Of a DNA stretch of 51,299 nt, positions 16,249-24,083 are shown in pieces. A model generated the notes under the pieces. The model did no database searches and was not told the DNA's origin. It saw only the letters and a list, made by a program, of their open reading frames with translations. Made by a program: the position numbers and the translations under genes. The DNA lies in contig CAZGKW010000032.1 in NCBI GenBank assembly GCA_964526295.1, forward strand, positions 1 through 51,299. Reading direction: 5' to 3'. The number at the start of each line of letters is the position of its first letter. Position 1 is the stretch's first letter. The stretch is from CAZGKW01 sp964526295 (lineage in GTDB: Bacteria > Planctomycetota > Phycisphaerae > FEN-1346).

Positions 16249-18366
16249 GTGAGGCAGGCCTTGCTATCTCCGGGTGCGAGGGCCGGACGCATCCTTCCTG
16301 CGGCGGCGCTGGCGTGCGCCCTGGCGATCATGATCTCCGCGGGGCCGGCGGAAGCGGCGGAGTCGGCCATCCGCGCCGGCCCCTTCATCCAGTCCGTGAT
16401 CGGCCACGAGGCGACCGTCCTCTGGTTCAGCGACTCCGACGTGCCGGGCACCGTCCGGTACGGCCTGGCGGCCGACCGGCTGGACTGCACGGCCCGGTCC
16501 AGCGTGCGGCCCATGCCTGCGGACGCGCAGCCGAAGGCCCGCCTTGCCCACGAGGCGGTTCTAACCGGCCTGCCCCCGGGCCGCGACGTCTACTACCACC
16601 TGACCGACCCGAAGGATCCGCTGGGCGTCGCGCGGTTCCGCAGCGACCCCGGCCCCTCGGGCACCCTGACGTTCATCTGTGGCGGCGACGAGGTCACCTT
16701 CGAGCCGTATTTCCCGTTCCTGGCGGCCCGCGGCATCCGGCTCGACATGGTGTTGGACCTGGGCGACTACCAGTCGGGCGGGACCCGGTACGGGCGCTCC
16801 TGGTGGCGCGAGGTCCCCGTCTACATGGCCTGGGGCAACCACAACGAGCCGGAGCGGGAGAAGCACGGATGGGCCCTGCCCGGCGACAAGGTCTCTTACA
16901 CGTTCCCGCTGGGGCCCGCGTTCTTCGCCTTGACCTCGGACGCCGCCCCGGGCGGGGACGAGGCGGCGTGGAAGATCGCCGCCGAGCATTACGAGCTGAT
17001 CACCAACGGCAAGCAGGCGAACAACACCGAAACGGCGGCGCGGTTCACGGCGGCGGGTTATGCCCTCCGCCTCAACGGCAACGATCACTCCTACGCCCGG
17101 ACGTATCCCGTCGACGGCCCCCGTCGCGACCCGGAGGGCACGGTCTTTCTCACCCACGGCGGGTACCACGAGCGGACGAAGATCGTCAACCCGGATATCA
17201 GCAACTACTATATCTACAAGCCGGTTCGCTCGGCCCTGCTGCCGATCGTCACCGTCTCGCCCGACCGGCTGGAGGTGCGCGTCCTGCTGCATCGGTCCGG
17301 CGAGTCCCTGCCGAAAAGCGAGTGGCCCGAGGACTGGCCGGCCGGCCGCGGCCCGCCCCGGGACTACCCGCACGAGTGGGATTACTACGTCGGCGTCAAG
17401 GACCCCGCGTATGCCGACCGGATGCTGGAGACGCTCCGCTCCGCGCTCGCGGCCGGAAAGGCCGATGGCGAGACGCTGGCCGCCGTCCGCGAACTGGGCG
17501 GCCTGGTAGAGTCGCGGGCGGTGGCGCCGCTATCGCAACTCGTGAAGACGGCGAAGGACGCCGGCCTGCGCCGCGAGATCGCCCTGGCCCTCGACCGGAT
17601 CGGCCGGCCCGAGGCGATGGCCGCCCTGAAAACGGTGGCGAGCGACCCCGACCCCATGACGCGGATCGCGGTGGCGCGGTTCTTTGCGAAGTTCGGCGAC
17701 GAGCAGGATGCGAGGGACCTGGCGGCGTTCCTGGAGGACGACCAGGACCCGTCCGGCGCCCACGGTCCTGCCACCGTCTGCCCCCAGCAGTACTACGTCG
17801 AGGGGCTGATGCTGCGGATCGGCGGACCCCAGGCCCATCGCCTGGCCCCCGAATTGCTGGACGTACATCCTGACTATGCCGCGTGCGCCCTCCTGATGCT
17901 GGCCCGCGACGAGAGCCACCTGAAGCTGCCGACGTTGCGGGCGTGCGTCGACCGTGTGCTGGGGGCCGACGGCTCGCTCGACGCCCTTGCCGCTCCGCTC
18001 GCGGACCAGTTCGGCCCCCTCGCGGAGGGGCCCGAGGACCTGGCGCGGCTGGTGCGCCTGGGGGAAAAGCTCGGAAAGCGGGGCGGCTGGGAAGGCGTCG
18101 CCGCGGGCCTCTCCGCGGCCGGCGCCCGCGAGCACGTGCCCCTGCTCGTCCAGGGCTACCGCCTGGTGGGCCCGACGGGCCGCCGGGGCATCGGCGCCGC
18201 CACGGCGATCCGGTCCGCCCTGCATCAACTCGCCGGCCTCGACCTGCCGGACCCCGTGGTCCGCACGGGGAGAAGGCCGACACTCGACCCGGACAAGGTG
18301 GATGCGGGCGCCGCGCGGGCCGAGGAATGGGCCCGGAAGCATCTCGACCACGATGCCGCGCCGTGA
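16249..18366 (+). CDS. exported purple-acid-phosphatase-like protein with HEAT-repeat tail
   Basis: 705 residues from the GTG at 16249 (GAGGAG five bases upstream), opening a signal peptide (ILPAAALACALAIMISAGPAEA). Residues about 40-130 form the fibronectin-like domain typical of purple acid phosphatases (AIRAGPFIQSVIGHEATVLW). The metallophosphoesterase core follows: CGGDEVTFEPYF, VLDLGDYQSGG, WGNHNEPE and NGNDHSYART; the motifs are recognisable but altered (GDE instead of the usual D-x-H). From about residue 390, helical HEAT-like repeats extend to the end (LVESRAVAPLSQLVKTAKD, RREIALALDRIG, RIAVARFFAKFGDEQDA). A phosphatase fused to HEAT repeats suggests binding to a surface partner. Activity is unproven because the metal site deviates. 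Confidence 0.75.
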   Translation: MRQALLSPGARAGRILPAAALACALAIMISAGPAEAAESAIRAGPFIQSVIGHEATVLWFSDSDVPGTVRYGLAADRLDCTARSSVRPMPADAQPKARLAHEAVLTGLPPGRDVYYHLTDPKDPLGVARFRSDPGPSGTLTFICGGDEVTFEPYFPFLAARGIRLDMVLDLGDYQSGGTRYGRSWWREVPVYMAWGNHNEPEREKHGWALPGDKVSYTFPLGPAFFALTSDAAPGGDEAAWKIAAEHYELITNGKQANNTETAARFTAAGYALRLNGNDHSYARTYPVDGPRRDPEGTVFLTHGGYHERTKIVNPDISNYYIYKPVRSALLPIVTVSPDRLEVRVLLHRSGESLPKSEWPEDWPAGRGPPRDYPHEWDYYVGVKDPAYADRMLETLRSALAAGKADGETLAAVRELGGLVESRAVAPLSQLVKTAKDAGLRREIALALDRIGRPEAMAALKTVASDPDPMTRIAVARFFAKFGDEQDARDLAAFLEDDQDPSGAHGPATVCPQQYYVEGLMLRIGGPQAHRLAPELLDVHPDYAACALLMLARDESHLKLPTLRACVDRVLGADGSLDALAAPLADQFGPLAEGPEDLARLVRLGEKLGKRGGWEGVAAGLSAAGAREHVPLLVQGYRLVGPTGRRGIGAATAIRSALHQLAGLDLPDPVVRTGRRPTLDPDKVDAGAARAEEWARKHLDHDAAP

Positions 18367-18722
18367 CGGTCGGCCCGCCGGGAGGTGCCTTCTCTCCCAC
18401 AAGGGCCGCCCGAACCCTATTCCTGCCTTTCTCGGCTGCGGTTGACTCGCGGCGGCGGCCCTTTCGAGCAGAACTTCGCAAGCTTCCTCCCTACAAGGAC
18501 GTGACGGGTCGGGACGCCGCGTCCGGGGCCTCTGCAAGACGCACGTCAGCGCAGAAATCCGCTTGACACGCAGGGGGTTGCGTGTTACCTTTTGTAGGAA
18601 CGTGTTACAGCGCGCGGCACCCAAGGGTTTCTTCGGCCACGTCGGCAGCGGCGGCGCTGCTGGTTCGGAGAGGCGACAGGCCGGCCCTGCTTGTGCAGAT
18701 CAGGAGAAAAGGAGGGGTTCAC
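18367..18722. other. intergenic region upstream of the PEP-CTERM protein
   Basis: 356 bases. The first 190 bases show no gene or clear hairpin. A promoter lies at 18563-18591, followed by a leader of about 125 bases. Two copies of CGTGTTAC stand exactly 20 bases apart (18581-18588 and 18601-18608), one over the -10 box and one at about +4 to +11. Confidence 0.6.
18563..18591 (+). promoter_or_regulatory. promoter of the dockerin/PEP-CTERM gene
   Basis: TTGACA (18563-18568), 17-base spacer, TACCTT (18586-18591). The -10 is weak, suggesting an activator or control by the CGTGTTAC direct repeat that overlaps it. Confidence 0.55.
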
Positions 18723-20243
18723 ATGCGGTTGAGGACGACTCAGAGGCACGGCGGCTGGCGCATAGGAACGGCCGTCCTTTTAGGGCTTTTGGTGGCACAG
18801 GCGGGGGTGGCGGACGTCTACGACGCGCCCATCTGGGACCTGGAGGCCGTTGACGCGGACGGTCGGGGGACCCATCCCCTCGTCGGCGCCCAGGACCAGG
18901 TCCGGTTCACCGGCGTGGTCCTGAACGACCCGGCCGACATGCTGAACCCGGGCAACCCCGGCGGTTCGGGGGCCGATGCCTGGCAGGTGTACGTGCAGAC
19001 GCTGCCCGACGCCGGCGGCAACCCGCAGCATGGCGGGATCGCCGTCTTCGCCGCCTCCCCCTACTATGGCGGCACCCCATACACCTGGCCGCGCTATCCA
19101 ACCGACTTCGAGGAAGGCGACGTGGTGGAGGTCGTGGGTTACGTGGCGGACTTCAATGGCAAGGTCAACCTTAACGAGCGGCACGACCCGTACTACGAGT
19201 TCACGATCACGCACGTGCAGGAAGGCGGAGAGGACGTGAACATCGGCCTGCCCGAGCCGTTCGCGATCCCGACCGTCGCCGACGCCAACTATTTCGACCC
19301 GACTCGCGCCGGCGGCGGCGAGCTCTACCAGGCCCAGTGGGCCACGCTCGAAGGCGTCCACGTCACGGGCGGCACGTGGGGAGACGGCCAGCAGGTCGTC
19401 ATCGCCGACGGCTCGAAGAACCCGGATGACAGCCCGGCGACCCTCGGCCTGCAGCTCGGCTACCAGGGCTTCTTCGGCAAGGGCGACGTCTGCGACTTCA
19501 GCCAGTACCCGGCCCCCGGCCCGAACGGCAAGTTCAACGTCACCGCCATCTTCAACCAGGAAGACCCCGGCGAGGGGGGCACCTATCACGGCGGTTATTC
19601 CATGTGGCCGCTCCAGCGGAGCCAACTCCAGTACTGGGGCGACGCCGACCTCGACAAGGACGTGGACCTGGTTGACGCCGGCACGGTCTACAATCACTTC
19701 ACCGGCGCCAACAAGCCGCCTGCAAAGACGTGGTCCCAGGGCGACTTCGACGGCGACCAGGACGTCGACTTGCTGGACGTGTACGAACTGCTCGTCAACT
19801 GGACCGGCGCACTGACCGGAGCGACGGGCCCAATGGCTTTGGCCGCGGCCGACCCCGGCACAGCCTGCGGGACCTACGACTGGACGACGGGCGAGATCGT
19901 CCTGAGCGCCTCAGGGATCGAGTACCTCCGGGTCGACGGCGACGGTCTCTTGACCGGCGACGCCCCCGACTGGAGCTTCCTCTCGGCCGGCCTGACCGAC
20001 GACTGCGACGATTTCACGGGCTATTGGGCCCTCGGCAACCCACAGACCTTCACGGACCAGAGCATCGGCGACGTGGCGGCGCTGGGGCTTGAGGCGGGCG
20101 ACCTGATGCTCGTCTACCAGGCGGACGTGGACGCAAATCAGTTGTCGGTGCCGCTGGAGGTCGTGCCGGAGCCGGCGACCGTGGTGCTGCTGGCAGCAGG
20201 GGGTTTGGCGCTCGTGTCGCGGAGGAAGCCGCAGGAGGCATAG
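18723..20243 (+). CDS. secreted protein with OB-like domain, dockerin-type EF-hands and PEP-CTERM anchor
   Basis: 506 residues, ATG preceded by AAGGAGG seven bases upstream. Signal peptide to about residue 35 (LLGLLVAQAGVAD). Residues about 45-290 are beta-rich and resemble OB-fold modules of secreted nucleases (VRFTGVVLNDPADM, DVVEVVGYVADFNGKVNL). Two EF-hand loops of the dockerin I type follow near 305-360: GDADLDKDVDLVDAGTVYNH and GDFDGDQDVDLLDVYELL. The C-terminus is a textbook PEP-CTERM signal: VPEPATVVLL, a hydrophobic stretch and SRRK. Such proteins are cut and anchored by an exosortase; the exosortase is not in this window. It follows the phosphatase-like gene but has its own promoter. 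Confidence 0.88.
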   Translation: MRLRTTQRHGGWRIGTAVLLGLLVAQAGVADVYDAPIWDLEAVDADGRGTHPLVGAQDQVRFTGVVLNDPADMLNPGNPGGSGADAWQVYVQTLPDAGGNPQHGGIAVFAASPYYGGTPYTWPRYPTDFEEGDVVEVVGYVADFNGKVNLNERHDPYYEFTITHVQEGGEDVNIGLPEPFAIPTVADANYFDPTRAGGGELYQAQWATLEGVHVTGGTWGDGQQVVIADGSKNPDDSPATLGLQLGYQGFFGKGDVCDFSQYPAPGPNGKFNVTAIFNQEDPGEGGTYHGGYSMWPLQRSQLQYWGDADLDKDVDLVDAGTVYNHFTGANKPPAKTWSQGDFDGDQDVDLLDVYELLVNWTGALTGATGPMALAAADPGTACGTYDWTTGEIVLSASGIEYLRVDGDGLLTGDAPDWSFLSAGLTDDCDDFTGYWALGNPQTFTDQSIGDVAALGLEAGDLMLVYQADVDANQLSVPLEVVPEPATVVLLAAGGLALVSRRKPQEA

Positions 20244-20312
20244 CGGCTGACATACGAGGAACCGCAGGGGCGACGCCTGGGGTGCGTCGACCGGTTCCAG
20301 GAGGATGGTGCG

Positions 20313-20666
20313 ATGGGCGAGACTTTTCCGTCGGCCCGTGGGCCGCGACGAATCACCTGGAAGGGCGATGACGGCTACCTGCCCCTGCTGGAAGGACCGC
20401 CGGGAACCCGCGGCATGCGAAGCGGAAGGGTCTCCTTGAAGGCCGGGGAGGACGTCGGCGAGCACTCCACGGGGGACCACGAGGAGATTGTCATTGTCCT
20501 GGAGGGCCGGGGCCTCGCCTGCGCCACCGGGCGGGAGCCGCTACACCTGGAGGCGGGACAGGCGGTCTACGTCCCTCCTCACACGACCCACAACATGAAG
20601 AACCTCGACGCCCCGGTCTTTGAGTACATCTACGTGGTAGCGCCCGTGTCCGGCGCGAAGGAGTAA
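20313..20666 (+). CDS. cupin-domain protein
   Basis: 117 residues forming a single cupin barrel. Motif 1 is GEHSTGDHEEIVIVLEGRG (H and E metal ligands; the usual G(X)5HXH(X)3,4E(X)6G with a Thr-Gly between His residues), and motif 2 is YVPPHTTHNMKN with the last His ligand. AGGAGG lies eight bases before ATG. No signal peptide. Cupins of this size are often sugar isomerase-like or metal-dependent sensors. The stop lies three bases from the next start, so it is co-translated with the pseudopilin. Confidence 0.85.
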   Translation: MGETFPSARGPRRITWKGDDGYLPLLEGPPGTRGMRSGRVSLKAGEDVGEHSTGDHEEIVIVLEGRGLACATGREPLHLEAGQAVYVPPHTTHNMKNLDAPVFEYIYVVAPVSGAKE

Positions 20667-20669
20667 GCG

Positions 20670-21326
20670 ATGGGCCGGCCTACAGGTCCGCTGCCGGCGG
20701 CGCGCGGAGTCCGGCCCTCTATGGCCCCCGCGTTTACACTCGCGGAACTTCTCATCGTGATCGCCATCCTCGGCACCTTGAGCGCCCTCCTGGCGCCGGC
20801 GCTGGGCCAAGCGCTCCTCTATGCCAAGATCACCCAGGCCAAGCATGACCTTCGGCAGATTCGGCTGGCCCTGTGGAACTACTACCTTCGCCACGAGACC
20901 TTCCCGCCGACCCGCAAGTACTGCCTGTCGGCCAAGCGGCACCTGGATTGCTGTCTGCCTCCCGAACTCTGGGAGGGCGGTTACCTGGACGGCCCGCTCT
21001 ATGACGTGTTCAACGAGGGACAGACCTACCGCTACACGGCGATTGGCCCGTTCTCGTTCAACGATTCACCCCCCTCGGGGGTGCTGAGGTACTACATCCC
21101 GGCGGAGTTCCCGCGGCCCGGCGGGGAGATCGCAAGTTACGGGGAGGGCGACAAGGCCCCGATCCGTTGCGCGATCTGGAGCGCCGGCCCCGGCGGACCG
21201 CCCGTCCAGGTCTGCTACAGCCTGGACGGCGTCCGGCCGGAGAACCCGGCCCACTGGTACCCCGAGCGCGAGAACGGGATTATCTGCCACTACTACGATG
21301 GGGGCGTGTGGCGCTATTCGTACTGA
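20670..21326 (+). CDS. type II secretion pseudopilin-like protein (DUF1559-related)
   Basis: 218 residues. A short leader is followed by the prepilin motif FTLAELLIVIAILGTLSALL, to be cleaved before the Phe and N-methylated; Glu at position five of the mature protein is present. The C-terminal head (about 60-218) has many Tyr and several Cys (YCLSAKRHLDCCLP, QVCYSLDG, NGIICHYYDGG), suggesting disulfides. The planctomycetes have many such lone pseudopilins of unknown assembly. AAGGAG six bases before ATG overlaps the stop of the cupin gene. Confidence 0.85.
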   Translation: MGRPTGPLPAARGVRPSMAPAFTLAELLIVIAILGTLSALLAPALGQALLYAKITQAKHDLRQIRLALWNYYLRHETFPPTRKYCLSAKRHLDCCLPPELWEGGYLDGPLYDVFNEGQTYRYTAIGPFSFNDSPPSGVLRYYIPAEFPRPGGEIASYGEGDKAPIRCAIWSAGPGGPPVQVCYSLDGVRPENPAHWYPERENGIICHYYDGGVWRYSY

Positions 21327-21342
21327 TTCGGCCTCGGCCCAC

Positions 21343-22176
21343 TCATGCCGTCGCGTTTCCGCGCGACCGCAGCCGCGCCACAACGGCCGCCACGCCAACC
21401 AGGACCGACGACAGAATGACGATCATCGCGCCGGTCGGCAGGTCCAGCAGAGCGGCGATGAGGAACCCGCCGAGGCCCGAAACGGCGCCGAGCGCGGCCG
21501 AACATGCCAGCGCCCGCCCGTGACCCCTCACGAGCTGGAATGCCGCGGCCGCCGGGTTGACCATCAGGCTGTAGATCATCAGCCCGCCCACGGTCTGGAA
21601 GTTGACGGTCAGGACGGCGCTGGCGAGGACCAGAAAGGCGCTCCAGACCCCCACCACGTGGATACCTGAGGCGGTCGCGTGGAGCCGCGAGAACAGGATC
21701 GCCCGCATCTCCTTGTAGAAAAGTAACAGGAACAGGAGTGTCCCGCCGCCGACCGCCGCCATCAGGGCCACGTCGCTCCAGCGACAGAAGTTCAGGCTGC
21801 CCCACAGGAGGCCCCGCACCTCGTTGTCGCTCCTGCCGAGGACGCTGAAAAGGCCGATCCCAAGAAACGCCAGTCCCATGCTCAGGCCGAACAGGACGCC
21901 GATCAGGACGTTCGTGTCGGCCCGGAGCCGTTCGGGGTCCGCCAGGCCGAGAACCAGGGCCGTCGCACCCGCCCCCGCCAGCGCCGGGGCCAGCAGCGCC
22001 GAACCTTCCAGCCCCCCCAGCGAGCCGAACACCGCGCCGGCCAGCGCTGCGTGGGAGACGCACACGCCCAGGAACGGGATCCGCATTCCCACGATGTACG
22101 TCCCGAGGAGGCCCGTCGAGGCGCCAGCCACGGCGCCGCCGACCATCACGGGGGCGAAATACGCCAGGTCGATCAT
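21343..22176 (-). CDS. metal ABC transporter permease (ZnuB/MntB-type)
   Basis: 277 residues with eight or nine membrane helices, family ABC-3. The start MIDLAYFAPVMVGGAVAG is preceded by AAGGAGG and overlaps the ATPase stop by four bases. Typical features are GTYIVGMRIPFLGVCVSHAAL (the ZnuB amphipathic loop) and the conserved TVNFQTVGGLMIYSLMVNPA near residue 205. It forms the membrane pore for Zn, Mn or Fe import with the ATPase and lipoprotein upstream. The short 16-base gap to the pseudopilin stop is a convergent junction. Confidence 0.88.
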   Translation of the reverse strand: MIDLAYFAPVMVGGAVAGASTGLLGTYIVGMRIPFLGVCVSHAALAGAVFGSLGGLEGSALLAPALAGAGATALVLGLADPERLRADTNVLIGVLFGLSMGLAFLGIGLFSVLGRSDNEVRGLLWGSLNFCRWSDVALMAAVGGGTLLFLLLFYKEMRAILFSRLHATASGIHVVGVWSAFLVLASAVLTVNFQTVGGLMIYSLMVNPAAAAFQLVRGHGRALACSAALGAVSGLGGFLIAALLDLPTGAMIVILSSVLVGVAAVVARLRSRGNATA

Positions 22177-22976
22177 CCGGGGCCCCCTCCTTGCGGGATT
22201 ACCGCCAGCCGCCCGCCTCGATTGAGGACTTCCAGGCCCGGCCCGTAGAGAGATGCCACACGCGAGGCCGTGAGGACGGCCTCCGGTTCCCCGCCGGCCA
22301 GCGCCCGTCCGTCCTTCAAGAGCAGCAACTGCCGGCACGCCGGCGGGAGGACCTCCAATTCATGACACACCAGAACGACCGTTGTGCCTGTCTGCCGGTA
22401 CAGATCGTCGATCAGCGCCACAATCTGTTCCCGCCAGCCGAGATCGAGGTTGGCCGTCGGCTCATCCAGGATGAGCAACTCGGGCCCCTGGACCATCGCC
22501 CGGGCGATAAGGGTCTTGCGCTGCTCGCCGCCGGAGATGTCCCCGTAGGCCTGGTCCGCCAAGGACTTGAGCCCCAGGCGCTCGATCCACTTATCGGCGA
22601 ATCGCCAATCCTGGCGACGGAGCGGCCGAAGGAGGCCCGCCAGGCCCGTTCGGCCCACGGCGACCACCTCCCGCACCGTCAGGGGCATCTCGCTCCGGGC
22701 CGCCAGCATCTGAGGCACATAGCCGATCCGCCGCCGTAGCCGGGCCAAGGCACCGGCACGGAGTCTTGTCGGCGCCTGGCCGAGAACGCGGACTCGCCCC
22801 GCCGACGGCCGCACGAAACCAAGACACGCCTTCAGAAGCGTGCTCTTACCCGCTCCGTTGGGACCCAGGACGGCGAAGACCTGTCCTGGCGGCACGGCCC
22901 AGCTCTCCAGCGACAGGATCGCCCGCCCGCCGGCCCGGACTTCCAACGCCGCGACCTCGATGGCGGCTTCGCTCAT
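22173..22976 (-). CDS. metal ABC transporter ATP-binding protein
   Basis: 267 residues. Walker A GPNGAGKST near 40, Q-loop YVPQM, signature ISGGEQRKTL near 145, Walker B LLILDEPTANLD and the switch His in VCHELE. This is the ZnuC/MntB-like group. The ATG at 22976 shares a base with the stop of the lipoprotein gene (TGATG) and the end overlaps the permease start, so the three genes form a tight operon. The C-terminus has an extra 35 residues after the switch region. Confidence 0.92.
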   Translation of the reverse strand: MSEAAIEVAALEVRAGGRAILSLESWAVPPGQVFAVLGPNGAGKSTLLKACLGFVRPSAGRVRVLGQAPTRLRAGALARLRRRIGYVPQMLAARSEMPLTVREVVAVGRTGLAGLLRPLRRQDWRFADKWIERLGLKSLADQAYGDISGGEQRKTLIARAMVQGPELLILDEPTANLDLGWREQIVALIDDLYRQTGTTVVLVCHELEVLPPACRQLLLLKDGRALAGGEPEAVLTASRVASLYGPGLEVLNRGGRLAVIPQGGGPG

Positions 22977-23794
22977 CACGGTGCCGCCGCGACCAGGGCC
23001 TTTGCATTTTGCCGCAGCAGGCGGTCGAACCCGTTGCGGGTGCCCTCCTCGGGGAAGTTCTCCAGGACCACGACCCGTGCCCCGAGACGCTCGGCCAAGG
23101 CCTCTGCGACGCGCGTTCCTTCGGGCCGGTTCGCGACGACGAAACCGGCGCCGCCTGCCTCCCCCGCTTCGATGGCCCGACTCAGGCTGCCGGTCGTCGC
23201 CGTATCGGCCCCCGAGAACGTCGCCAGCACGTTCAGCCCGAGCCACCGGCAGAATGCCGCCTGGTGTTCGCTGCATACGGCGCCCTGTCCTGGGAGGCCG
23301 GCTCGTCGGGCCTCCGCCTGCAAGTCCCGAGCAAGGGCTTCCGTCCGCGAGGCGATTTCCCGCAAGCGGCCCTGGAGGTCCGCCTGCCCCGCCAGACCGC
23401 CGGTCCGGAGGGCGTCGGCCACCTGTTCGCAAGCGGCCCTGTACGTGGCCGGTTCGCACAAGCCCCCCTGGAGGACCACCGGGCAGATCACCAGGCCATC
23501 ATCACCGAGGACGGCGAGTTTGGCGTCCAGCGACCCCTGGAAATCGAATCGCAGGAGCAGTCGACACCGGCGCAGGGCTTGGACCTGGCTCGGCCGGATG
23601 TCGAAGTGCCCCGGGCACATGCCCGGACCCGCCAGCCGCATCACCGGCGTGGAGTCACCCGTCAGGTCCCGCACGGCACAGGCCAGGTAGGTGCTGGTCG
23701 CGGCAATCTCAGGGGCGGGCGGCGCCGACTGTCTCTTGCAGCCGGCGAACGCAAACAGGGCCAGGAGAAGCACCCATCGTCTTCCGACGTACAC
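22976..23794 (-). CDS. metal-binding lipoprotein of ABC transporter (ZnuA/TroA-like) with cysteines at the metal site
   Basis: 272 residues from a GTG with GGAGG five bases upstream. The signal peptide ends in a lipobox FAFAGC, so it is anchored outside the membrane. The fold follows cluster A-I binding proteins: RCRLLLRFDFQGSLD, then the long central helix (QGRLREIASRTEALARDLQAE) and CSEHQAAFCRWLGL with the second metal-ligand His. The first ligand region reads GMCPGHFDIRP rather than the common H-x-Y/F-x-P, and the third His seems missing. Cys residues beside both ligands (GMCPGH, AVCSEH) suggest a soft-metal or altered site. Confidence 0.82.
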   Translation of the reverse strand: MYVGRRWVLLLALFAFAGCKRQSAPPAPEIAATSTYLACAVRDLTGDSTPVMRLAGPGMCPGHFDIRPSQVQALRRCRLLLRFDFQGSLDAKLAVLGDDGLVICPVVLQGGLCEPATYRAACEQVADALRTGGLAGQADLQGRLREIASRTEALARDLQAEARRAGLPGQGAVCSEHQAAFCRWLGLNVLATFSGADTATTGSLSRAIEAGEAGGAGFVVANRPEGTRVAEALAERLGARVVVLENFPEEGTRNGFDRLLRQNAKALVAAAP

Positions 23795-24083
23795 CCAAAC
23801 CTCCTCTCTCCTTTGCGTGTTACGAAATCCAAAGACGTACTACCACAGAGGTGCGCCAAATGGAAGTGGAAACCACCGCTCCCCGCCGGGCGGCCGGTGG
23901 GCCCCCGGCGAACCGGAATCGCCGGCCTCGGTCGCCCCCGCGTCTCGTCGCCCCATGGGCCGGCACCTCCGTCGTACCCCGATTGGGGTTACTTGCGTGG
24001 GGGGCGGCCGAGGGCCGAGTTGAACCGGAATTCGTCGGCCGTCAGGTGCGGCCAGCGCGCGGTACGCCGGGGGCGGTCCGATG
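23795..24083. other. intergenic region upstream of the metal ABC operon
   Basis: 289 bases between the lipoprotein start and the CAP-protein stop. No gene. The promoter of the operon must be here, on the minus strand near 23810-23870, but I find no convincing hexamer pair. A GTAACACG (minus strand) close to the ribosome site is the same octamer, in reverse complement, as the CGTGTTAC repeat at 18581 and 18601. Confidence 0.4.
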
